Assembly (NCBI GenBank): GCA_002803225.1
Contig: NXFV01000395.1
Location: forward strand, 1-17,571
Reading direction: 5' to 3'
Length of the DNA stretch: 17,571 nt
From: Gamarada debralockiae
Lineage: Eukaryota > Ascomycota > Leotiomycetes > Helotiales > Hyphodiscaceae
This document shows positions 1-7,998 of this stretch, piece after piece (positions within the stretch are counted from its first letter, which is position 1; each line of letters begins with the position of its first letter). The notes beneath the pieces were generated by a model. The model was not told where the DNA came from. It saw nothing but the letters and a program-made list of their open reading frames with translations, and did not search any database. A program made the position numbers and the translations under genes.

Positions 1-1294
1 AGCTATAAAGCTCCTTTACTTATATATATTAAGAACTCTAGTAAAGCTAAGATAAATAACTTAATAAATAACTTAATAGATAATTTTATAAATAATATAA
101 GTAATAATAAGCTACCTAATAATACTAATACAAAAGCCATAGGTACTCTAAAGGCTATAAGACTTGCCTAAAGGCCTATTCTATTATAAATATATAAGTA
201 AAATACATAAGATAATATATATAAGATAGAAGATAAACTAACTAATATAGTATAACTAAAGCTAATACTATATAAGAAGTAGCCTTATCTTTAGGCTATA
301 AAAACTTACTTAAAGGCTATAATTAATATTACTATAATTAGTGCCTTTATAATATATTATAATCTATAAGTTAAAGATAATAAAGTATTTATAACTAATC
401 TATATAAAATTAATTATATCCTTTAGAAGTATAAAGAACTAAGGGACAAAGGAGACTTTACTAGCACAAGTTAATAAAGGGCTACTTAAGCTAATATAAA
501 ACTAGATATAAATAAGCCTAAAGACTAAGAGAAGACTTTAAAAAAGATCTTATTAAAATAATACTAGAACTTTAAGGATATATTCTTAAAGACAAAGTCA
601 AATAAACTACTACTATATTACTTATATAATCACAAAATTAATCTTAAAAGAGAAAACAACTTTAGTTATAGCCTACTATATAAGATAATAAATAAAGAGC
701 TTAAGACTATTAAGTAATACTTAATTAAGAACTTTAATAAAAAGTTTATTAAACTAAGCTAAGCTCCCTTTATAGTACTAGTACTCTTTATTAAGAAGCT
801 TAATAGGTTATTATAGTTCTATATTAACTTCTATAAGCTAAATTAGCTTACTTATAAAGACTACTACCTATTACCTTTAATTAATAAAATACTAGCCTAA
901 ATTAGTAAGGCTAAAATCTTTATAAAGCTTAATATCTAATAAGTATTTCACTATATATATATAGACCCTTAGTCTAAAAAGCTAATAATATTTTAGACTT
1001 AGTATAGCTTATATAAATATACAATACTATTCTTTAACTTGACTAATAGCCTTATAACTTATTAGTACTATATAAATAATATCTTATTTAATTACCTTAA
1101 TAACTTTTATATAGTATACTTAAATAATATCCTAATTTATTTAAATAATCCCCTTAAACATAAGCTTTATATTAAGAAGGTCTTATAGTGCCTATATAAT
1201 ACTAGCCTACAAGCTAATATTAAGAAGTATAAATTTAAGATAGTAAAGATAAAGTACTTAAGCTTTATTATCTTAATTAATAATATTAAAGTTA
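1..1294 (+). mobile_element. Ty3/gypsy chromodomain retrotransposon copy A, left part (5' end outside window)
   Basis: This segment aligns base for base, mostly with C/T and G/A differences, to 13.71-14.99 kb of the window (copy B). It is the region between protease and RT plus most of RT. It stops abruptly at the LINE junction and resumes at 7999. Its 5' LTR and gag lie to the left of the window. CA and TG are nearly missing, as expected after RIP. Confidence 0.9.
1..1294 (+). pseudogene. pol: gypsy pol, first part: connection region and reverse transcriptase (copy A)
   Basis: This is the relic of the Pol polyprotein that copies retrotransposon RNA into DNA. Frame 1 holds the RT signature in order: the primer-grip/palm start near 817-846 (FYINFYKLN, family form F-C-V-D-Y-R-K-L-N), the PLPLI-like segment near 865-885, the palm D at about 935, and the catalytic box at 1117-1131. 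That box reads Y-L-N-N where the family has Y-L-D-D, so both metal-binding aspartates are lost by GAY-to-AAY changes. Many TAA/TAG codons sit where the family has Gln or Trp. The reading frame has no visible indel. It is interrupted at 1294 by the LINE and continues in register at 7999 (offset 6704, frame 1 becomes frame 3). It cannot be functional. Before about 700 I recognise no domain, only homology to copy B. Confidence 0.88.
1282..1294 (+). repeat. LINE target-site duplication, left copy
   Basis: The 13-base sequence aatattaaagtta lies immediately before the LINE and is repeated exactly at 7986-7998. The matching place in copy B (about 14984-14996, tagtattaaagtta) has it only once, followed directly by the same downstream sequence. 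It is therefore a true target-site duplication of an insertion spanning 1295-7985. Confidence 0.88.
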
Positions 1295-1441
1295 GAATAG
1301 GGGGAATATCAAAACTCACAATACCTATTACTCACTTATAAACTAGTTATTCCAAGAGCCCTAGCTCTACCGATTTAAACTAACTAAGCTATAATGCCAG
1401 GGCAAGCTAGATAGTTGCTAGCGGGTAGCTAGAAGAGGGCT
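1295..1441 (+). other. LINE 5' leader
   Basis: These 147 bases lie between the target-site duplication and the inferred ORF1 start. It opens with a G-run (1300-1304) and is richer in G+C than the flanks. LINE promoters are usually internal, so this should hold the promoter, but I can see no defined element. Confidence 0.5.
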
Positions 1442-2890
1442 ATAACTAATATAACAAGAGATATTAATAGTATAATAAACGAAGCTATTTAAATTATAGA
1501 AGCCTTCTTAAGAGCTTTAAGTATATTACCTCGAGTACAAGATACATAGAAATACATACGAAATACTATTAGAAGGCTAGTAGGGGGAGCAAGACTAAAA
1601 AAGGGAGAGCAAGAAAAGGAGATCCTTAACAGGATTACAAAGGACATCAAATGTGCCTTATATATCCTAGAAGACAACAAGAGGTAGTAAAACTTAGCAG
1701 CCCCCTAGAGCTATACTAATGCAATTAAGGGAAACGCCTAAGGAGTAGTAAAGGAGGTAGTTGTCTTATTAAGGCAAAAACAGGAGGTAGTTATATTAAC
1801 TAAGAGCGAGACACTAGAGTAACGCTAACGAGAAGGTAAAGAACTTGTAAAGAATATAAACAAAAAGATATTTAAAAGAGTAATAGTAGCGCGCTAGCTA
1901 CTAAGTAGAGATATTACTATAATAATTAAATATAAGGATATAAGGAAGAAGTTAAAGAGAGAGCAAGATTAGTTGTATATAGTGGGGGAGAAGGCAAAAG
2001 TCTAGCGAAGGGCTTACGTTGTATTAGCTTATAGTATATAAATTAGCTAGATTAATATAAGTAGGTAAGAGGATATTATTTAAGATATATATAAGTAGAA
2101 CTAAAGGCTTAAAAGATAAGTAGAGATCCTGGGAGTATATTAGGTAAAGCGCGGGCTAAGGACTAGTAAGACAAAAGCTTTACTATATATAAGTATTATA
2201 AAACTAAGGCAAGCTAATATACTAGTTAATCTAAGACTTATATAAGATTATTAGCTATATAACTATAAGCTGTTTGCTGGCGACTACAGAGTGACCTAAT
2301 ACTTTAAGTACTACTAATATAGCTATATAGCTAAGATATATAGAAATGTTAGGAGATATAGGTTTTATATAGCCTTAGTATACTTAACTAATAGCTGCCT
2401 ATTGAAATATAAGCTAGCGAAATACTAGTATATAGTCTATACAAGCCTAAAAGCCAAGTATATAGCCTAGGCTCTAATATATCTAAAAAGGAAGAAGAGA
2501 ATTAAGAGAGTAAGGCAAGGGTATTACTAGTAACTAGCTAAATTCTAGGACTCTATTGCTCCTCTCCTTATATATACCCTAGCTCCTATTACTATAGACC
2601 TTACCTTTACTCTTAGTTCTTCTTCTTCTCCTTCTTCCCTATCGGGCGTTCCCTTTTTTTAGTAAGAGCTAGAGACTAGCTAGGACTTAGCTGACTATAT
2701 AGAAGTAGTATTAGGCTATTATATAGGATAAAAGAGAGTATCTAAGGCAAATATAGACTTAAAGGATAAGAGTAAGTATATAGTAACTTGTTAGAGGGTA
2801 AGTAAGCTATAGTAAAATAATATTACTTTATATAGGAGCTAAGATATTTGAGAACTTATAGTAGCTAGCAAAAACCTAATATTAAGCTAA
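1442..2890 (+). pseudogene. LINE ORF1, Gag-like RNA-binding protein
   Basis: ORF1 proteins of Tad/I-type LINEs coat the element RNA. Frame 2 can be followed for about 480 codons. The N-terminal half is charged and helical-looking (1480-1960). Three zinc knuckles follow. The first has C-X2-C-X4-H-X4-C spacing at codons 2300, 2309, 2324 and 2339, all four now Tyr. The second is at 2357, 2366, 2381 and 2396, with the first three Tyr and the last still Cys. A third, partial knuckle lies at 2429, 2438 and 2459. A Ser/Pro-rich stretch (about 2610-2650) and a charged tail end at TAA 2888-2890. The start is inferred: ATA at 1442 or 1451 is probably a former ATG, since TG-to-TA is the RIP change. The stops fall at Gln/Trp-type positions. 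It is inactive. ORF2 follows with a one-base overlap. Confidence 0.8.
2300..2398 (+). other. two CCHC zinc-knuckle relics of LINE ORF1
   Basis: In ORF1 frame 2 the spacing X2-X4-X4 is exact twice. Codons 2300, 2309, 2324 and 2339 are TAC/TAT, and 2357, 2366 and 2381 are TAT/TAC with TGC kept at 2396. TGY-to-TAY and CAY-to-TAY changes explain the loss of zinc ligands. Confidence 0.8.
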
Positions 2891-2892
2891 TA
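2888..2892 (+). promoter_or_regulatory. ORF1 stop / ORF2 start overlap (TAATA, probably former TAATG)
   Basis: The ORF1 frame (frame 2) ends in TAA at 2888-2890. Frame 1, which carries ORF2, has ATA at 2890-2892 exactly where the endonuclease domain would need a start. A TG-to-TA RIP change converts ATG to ATA, so the ancestral sequence was probably UAAUG. That is a termination-reinitiation signal known from some non-LTR elements such as SART1. Confidence 0.6.
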
Positions 2893-5800
2893 AAGGAGCT
2901 TTGAGCTCTCTAATATAATATACAAAAAAGTAAAGATAAAGTTATAGTCCCTTTATTTAAGGACCCTTTAATTTAGGACTTCGATATAATAGCTATTTAA
3001 GAACTATAGTATAATCTATATATCTTATTAATATACTACTAAGGCTAAGGGGGTTTTTACCTAGCTTACCCCCTTAAAGGAGATAGGGCTTACTTTTATA
3101 TTAATAAGAAAATAGACTTAAATAGCTAGATAATTACCTTTTATAGCTTAGACTTATATTTAATTACTTTTTAACTTAAGGGCCTAACTATATATATCTA
3201 TAGTGTATACAGTTAACCGCCGGGAAGTCGCTAGACAATAGACTATAATATGCTAATCCCGCTTTTTCTAAGACTCCTCTAAAAAGATAAAGAATATCTT
3301 ATCCTTAGAGACTTTAACTTATATTACTTACTATAGAATAGCCTGTCTAATCCCATGTATTATAATGCTATAGAAAGTCTAATCTAGGTCATAAATAATG
3401 TAGACCTATAGCTTATTCTACTATAAGGGGAAATTACCTAGTAGGCTAAAGGGATATATAGTATAATCGACCTTGCCTTCGCTATAGATACTCTAGCGAA
3501 CTATCTGCTAAAATATAAGGCACGGCTAGACCTTAGGTATAAATCTAATTACTTTCTAGTTGTTGTCTAGCTAGCTACAGAACCTTAACTAGCCTTAGAA
3601 GTCTAATGTAAAGGCTAGAAAAGAATAAATATAGATTTAGTCTCCTTAGGGGTAGAGTACTTAATATTACTAGTAGCTAATACTAATACTTTACTAGACT
3701 ATATTAAGATATATACTAACTACCTCCTAGAGTTTATCTAATAGCTAGTAAATAAGGCTATTCTTTAGGTAAAACTATTTTAATATACTATACTATAGTA
3801 AACCCAAGAGATTTAGGAGCTAGTCCATAAGGCAAGGAGGCTACAAAGATAGTATAAGCTTACTAGTAAGCTACTAGACTATAGCTAGTAGTTAAAAACA
3901 AAATGCTTTAAGCGAAAGGTAATTGTATTTAGTAAAAGGAAAGTATTTCGGGAAGTAGTATATAATGCTACTAACTTACTAGAGGGCATCTAAAGACTCG
4001 CTCGCTAAGTAAAGGAAAAGGGAGATAAGCTGCCTAAACTCTTAGTTATACCTCTATTAAATATACTAATAAGCCTTACTATTATAGTTAAAGAGAAGGC
4101 GTAAGCTCTTTGCTAGAGGTTCTTCTTATAAGTAAAGGCAAACCTTAGGAATATCTAAGATCTTACTTTTGTAAATAAGTCTTTTTATAACCTACTAGAG
4201 TTAAAGTATAAAGCCTTAGATAAGGAGGTACGTATAGCTCTTTATAGATAAAAGCTATAGAAGGCGCTAGGCCTTAATAGGATCTTAGCTAGCTTTTTAA
4301 GGGTAATAGGCTTACTACTTATATAGACTTTAGTTAGTCTTATCTCTTTGTACTAGAGGGCTAGCTACTACCTAGTAAGGTTCTAAAGTACGCGTATAGT
4401 CGTTCTCAAAAAACTAGGGAAAGTGTTATATAGTGAGCTAGGCTCTTAGCGCTTAATTGCGCTTTTAAGTACTATTAGTAAAGTAATTGAGTTAATTATA
4501 GTAGGTAAGATCTAAATACTAATTAAGACTTACTAGCTCTTGCCTAGCTGTTAGATAGGAGCTTACTAGAGATAATTAGTAGAGATAATACTTGAACTAC
4601 TTATAGAACAAGTCTATACAATTTAAGCTTTAAGGAAGTATATCTTTATGCTACTATCTTTAGATATATTAAAAGCCTTTAATATAGTAAACCTTAATAG
4701 GCTCTTAGATGTTCTCTATATATAGCGACTCCCACCTTAGCTAATACGCTAGATTAGGGCCTTTATAATTAACTACTAAACTACTCTCCTTATTTAAGGG
4801 GAGGAGACTATAGCCTTTTAGCTACCTACTAGAGTTTTATAAGGCTTTCCCTTGTTACTAATACTTTACTTGTTTTATAATACTAAGCTTTTAGAGTCCT
4901 ATTAAGACTTAGAACTTAATACCTTTGCTATAAAATTTATTAATAATATAAACCTCTTAGTTTATAGTATATTAACTAAGTCGAATTACAGACAAATAAA
5001 GGAGATCTACTAGCGGTATATTAATTAGGTAGTATAATACAGTACTAGCTTCGCTTTATAAAAGTATAAACTTATCTACTTCTCTTGCTAGTACTTTGCC
5101 TTTAACTTAGTAGTAACTATCTAGCTAGAGGACTTAAAGCTTAACCTAAGGAAAGAGATCTATATACTTGGGGTCTAGCTAGATCTTAAGCTTAAGTAGG
5201 GTAGTTATATCTATAAGGTCTATATAAAGATACTAGTATATATTAAGGTGTTTGCTAGAGTAGTAATATTAATATAGGGGGCCTCGTTTAGAAAGGCAAG
5301 ATAGGTCTATATAGTAGTAGTATAGCTAGCGATAACCTTTAGAGCCTTTGCCTAGTATATACTAGGGGATAGCTAAGGGAAGACTAGAGGATAGACAAAA
5401 AAGTTTAAGACTATTTAAAACAAGTACTTTTAAATTATCTTTAGAGCTTATAAAGCAACGCTTATACTAAACCTTAAGGTAAAGACGTTTGTTCCCCCTT
5501 TAGACTTATACTTAAATGGGCTAGTAATAGGCTTTTGCTAGCGACTAGCTAGCTTAGGCCTACTAGTAGAGATAGAAGCAATATACTAGATAATTTAGGG
5601 TAAACTAAGGAAAAGGAAGAGGAAGAGGCTATAGCCTATACTAAGGTAGGCAAAAGGATACTAGGCAGCTTCTTGGCTAAAACCCAATAGATAATTAGTA
5701 GGTTGTAAGATAAAACTAAGAGAGTAAAGGTAATGTATTATCTTATATAATTAAAAATCAAAGCTTAAGGACAATCCCTGTCTCCTTAGAATAAATAAGA

Positions 5801-6156
5801 TTAATAGAGAACTTTTAGCGAATATCCTATAGCTTTATAAGGGCTTATATAAGGTAGAGAGCTTTGTTTTAGTTTAAATACATACTAGCTATATTAGGCT
5901 AGCGCCGTTTCTCTATAGGATACAGGTCCTAGGGGTAAATATAGTAAGGTACAAATATAACTTAAGGGTAGAGATAGTAAAGTATATAGTTAAGATATAT
6001 CCTCTTAAAGACAAACAAGGGCTTTGCGCTAGTAAAACACTAAACCTTTACTAGCTACTTACTAAAAGGGGAAAAACAAAAGGGATAGTTAAGTGGTTTA
6101 TTAGTATAAGAAGGCTTTAGTAGTTCAACCTAATAAGGTAGCTTTTATATACTTAA
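2890..6156 (+). pseudogene. LINE ORF2: endonuclease and reverse transcriptase
   Basis: ORF2 nicks the target DNA and primes reverse transcription there. One frame (frame 1) runs for about 1,089 codons without an indel. The endonuclease (2900-3620) opens with QYN-type residues near 2911-2925, keeps the catalytic Glu at 3001-3003, has GDFN as RDFN at 3307-3318, and has a SIIDLAFA motif at 3460-3483. The RT (about 4240-5150) shows the palm motif LLSLD with a KAFN box at 4651-4690 and the catalytic FxDD box at 4936-4947. That box now reads FINN, so both aspartates are lost. After RT come the PPLDLYLNG segment (about 5494-5520), an Arg/Lys-rich linker (about 5600-5640) and a C-X-C-X8-H-X4-C motif at 5950, 5956, 5983 and 5998, all Tyr. 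The end is taken at TAA 6154-6156. No RNase H domain was recognised. The start is inferred from the ORF1 overlap. Confidence 0.87.
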
Positions 6157-6410
6157 TCTAAGTATATTTAGTTACTTACTACTACTAAAAACCTTATAAA
6201 ATAATACTTAAAGGCTCGCTAATTAATTGCTAGAGACCCTAGCGTATACTATATAGTACGCAAGGCTAAAGTTATAAATATAGGCATAATCTTAGTTAAT
6301 ATATATCTATTATAGTCCCTACTAGCTATAAGCTAATTAAACGCTAGTTAAGAACCGACTACTTAAAGAACTTTTACTTAGTTAATAAAGAAAAGGAAAT
6401 ATAAAGACGC
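6157..6410 (+). other. LINE 3' untranslated stretch, no gene seen
   Basis: Between the end of ORF2 and the end of the antisense gene relic are about 250 bases with no recognisable domain, repeat or hairpin. It is A+T-rich with a few CG sites kept. It is the likely original LINE 3' UTR, or part of it. Confidence 0.4.
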
Positions 6411-7040
6411 TTACTAGTGTATATCTAAAGAATTTCTAAAGAATTACTTATTAGTATTAGTATCTTTACCTTTACTTTAACTACCCTTACTATTTTAATT
6501 CTTAAGACCCTTAGGCTTATTCTACTTATTAACTGGCTTATTAATTGCTCCTTAACTACCTTTATTTTTATTTATAATATTTATCTTAACAAGAGCCCCT
6601 GTTATCTTAATATTATAGGCCTTAGTAAAGTCCTTACTAGAGGTTAGCCTATAGCTTATTAGTAAAAGTTAAGGGGGATAACTTACCTAGCAAAAGTTAA
6701 TAAAAGCAAGTAAAAATTAGCTAAACTAGGAATTTAAAGACTAGTGGAGCGAGATTAATAAAATATAAACCTCCTTAACCTAGTAGCTTAGCTAGTTAAT
6801 TGTTTAGATAACGCTAGCGCTTGTTATCTTAGTAGTCTTAATAATAGGGGCTTAAGGGGTCTTAGTATTTTAAGTATTAGTGGTTTTCTTTTAAAAACAA
6901 GCTCGAGTAGTACTACTATCAAAGAAGACTTAAGCTATATTAAGTGCTACTTAAGTAGTTTTCTTTTTAATAAAATTAATAATAATCTAATGTAAGTCTA
7001 CTAGTGTCTTAGTAGTATTTACCTTAACCTCGCCAGGCAT
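6411..7040 (-). pseudogene. unrecognised antisense gene, C-terminal part (frame B)
   Basis: Reading the minus strand from an ATG at 7040-7038, one frame can be followed to a TAG/TAA pair at 6416-6411, about 210 codons with RIP-type stops. The N-terminal third resembles a folded domain with helical segments. The last 60 codons (about 6590-6430) are rich in Lys/Asn/Ser. These are consistent with a former Glu/Asp/Ser-rich acidic tail, because nearly every AAR/AAT codon follows a T, the context in which TG-to-TA turns GAR/GAT into AAR/AAT. It overlaps frame A by 17 bases in the neighbouring frame and may be the same protein after an indel or intron, or a separate ORF. I recognise no family. It runs opposite to the LINE. 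Confidence 0.4.
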
Positions 7041-7985
7041 TAGCTATAGCCTTACTAAAAAGGATGATCTTACTTACTAGGATATAGCTCTTGCCTTTCT
7101 TCTTATAATCACTATACTTATTAGTAGTAGAAGTAAAATTAATTTAATACTTCAAATTCGGAAATTAAGCTAATTTACTAGTACATCGCTTGTAAATCTC
7201 CTTATAATCCTTTGTACTAATAGGAACTAAAGCCTAAGTTCACGACTTTATCTTTGTATCTTTTTTTCCCCTTACTAGGTATTACTAGTACTTATTAGTA
7301 GTTATATTATCTCTTATAATAAGTTCCTCTTTATTATTACTTTTATTATTACTCTCTTTATTACTCTCTTAACTCTTTAGATTAGTTTTACTAGCTTTAG
7401 TCTAGTTATTTACTAGGGTCTTACTAGCTAAAGTGGTTTTAGGTTATTAAGCTCTTGACTTTTTAGGAGGATTTTTTTGATTGTTTAACTACTTAGTAGT
7501 AACGCGCTTTCTCTTGTTCGACGCTATAATATATTAGTATAAGCTACAACTATCCTTAAAGGCAAAAACATACCTATTATTTTAATTATTAATTATAAAA
7601 AAGTAAAGAAAGTTAAAGTTAAAAGGGTTAAACTTTAATTAAAATTAAGTAAGATTAAAAATATATTTTTTATTTATTTTAAGGTAATAGATAGTCTTCT
7701 TAAATACCCCTTAGCTAAGGTCTAGCGACCCCTTTCTTTACTTATCTTTACTATCCTTATAGCTAGTAATTAAAGAGAAAGGGTAATATATAAGGAGAGC
7801 TCTTAAAACGGCTTTATACTAGATATTAGGCTTTAGAACATTAGCAGCGCACTAATTAATAGAAGGAAGGTTTAATAGATTAAACTTAGGTTTTTGTTTA
7901 AAGAGGTTTCCTAAGGATATAATAATTATAGTTTCTTGTATAGCTCTTTAGCTAGATTAGAGTAAGAATAATCAATTAATTAATC
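7024..7985 (-). pseudogene. unrecognised antisense gene, N-terminal and middle part (frame A), open to the LINE end
   Basis: On the minus strand one frame runs from the LINE right junction to a TAA at 7026-7024, about 320 codons. Every internal stop can be explained as a former Gln or Trp codon. Visible parts, in order: a mixed hydrophobic segment (about 7930-7780), an aromatic and acidic-looking segment (about 7690-7560, Phe/Asn alternation that reads as Phe/Asp before TG-to-TA), a basic KRKR cluster (about 7518-7507), a Ser/Asn/Lys stretch at 7370-7323 whose codons nearly all fit a former Ser-Asp-Glu acidic run, and a globular-looking tail ending with AIANAWRG (about 7053-7027). No start is seen before the junction, so the 5' end may be cut off. 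It is not a known LINE ORF and I recognise no family. Stop density alone does not prove coding. The RIP-context logic and residue variety are the support. Confidence 0.45.
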
Positions 7986-7998
7986 AATATTAAAGTTA
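7986..7998 (+). repeat. LINE target-site duplication, right copy
   Basis: This is an exact repeat of 1282-1294, directly followed by copy A sequence that matches copy B from about 14997 on. It fixes the right end of the insertion at 7985. Confidence 0.88.

Larger units (their letters stand above)
1295..7985 (+). mobile_element. Tad1-like LINE (non-LTR retrotransposon) nested in copy A, RIP-degraded
   Basis: This 6.7-kb insertion splits the RT of copy A. It has a short leader, ORF1 with CCHC knuckle relics, and ORF2 with an N-terminal APE-type endonuclease, RT and a C-terminal C-C-H-C motif. That order is typical of Tad1-clade LINEs of filamentous fungi. The right junction has no poly(A). It ends in a TTAA/ATCA-type short tail (about 7970-7987). 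The last 1.8 kb does not look like LINE and contains an antisense gene relic. TGG/CAA/CAG codons have become stops throughout, but CG dinucleotides are far commoner than in the flanking gypsy copies, suggesting a younger insertion or fewer rounds of RIP. Confidence 0.9.

Noticed and set aside
1..700. Separate non-coding or new element at the left edge
   Set aside because: It aligns throughout with copy B between protease and RT (from about 13.71 kb), so it is internal copy A sequence.
1489..1680. A 63-codon open frame on the minus strand starting at a TTG near 1680, the longest uninterrupted frame noticed
   Set aside because: It lies antisense to the recognisable LINE ORF1 Gag-like frame, has no ATG or family signature, and is a chance shadow.
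6157..7985. RNase H or second RT domain of the LINE in this stretch
   Set aside because: No RNase H motifs appear in the three plus-strand frames read. The coherent reading is on the minus strand.
7960..7990. aatcaattaattaatcaat as a microsatellite or integron-like site
   Set aside because: It is too short and lies at the LINE end. It is better explained as the LINE 3' tail next to the target-site duplication.
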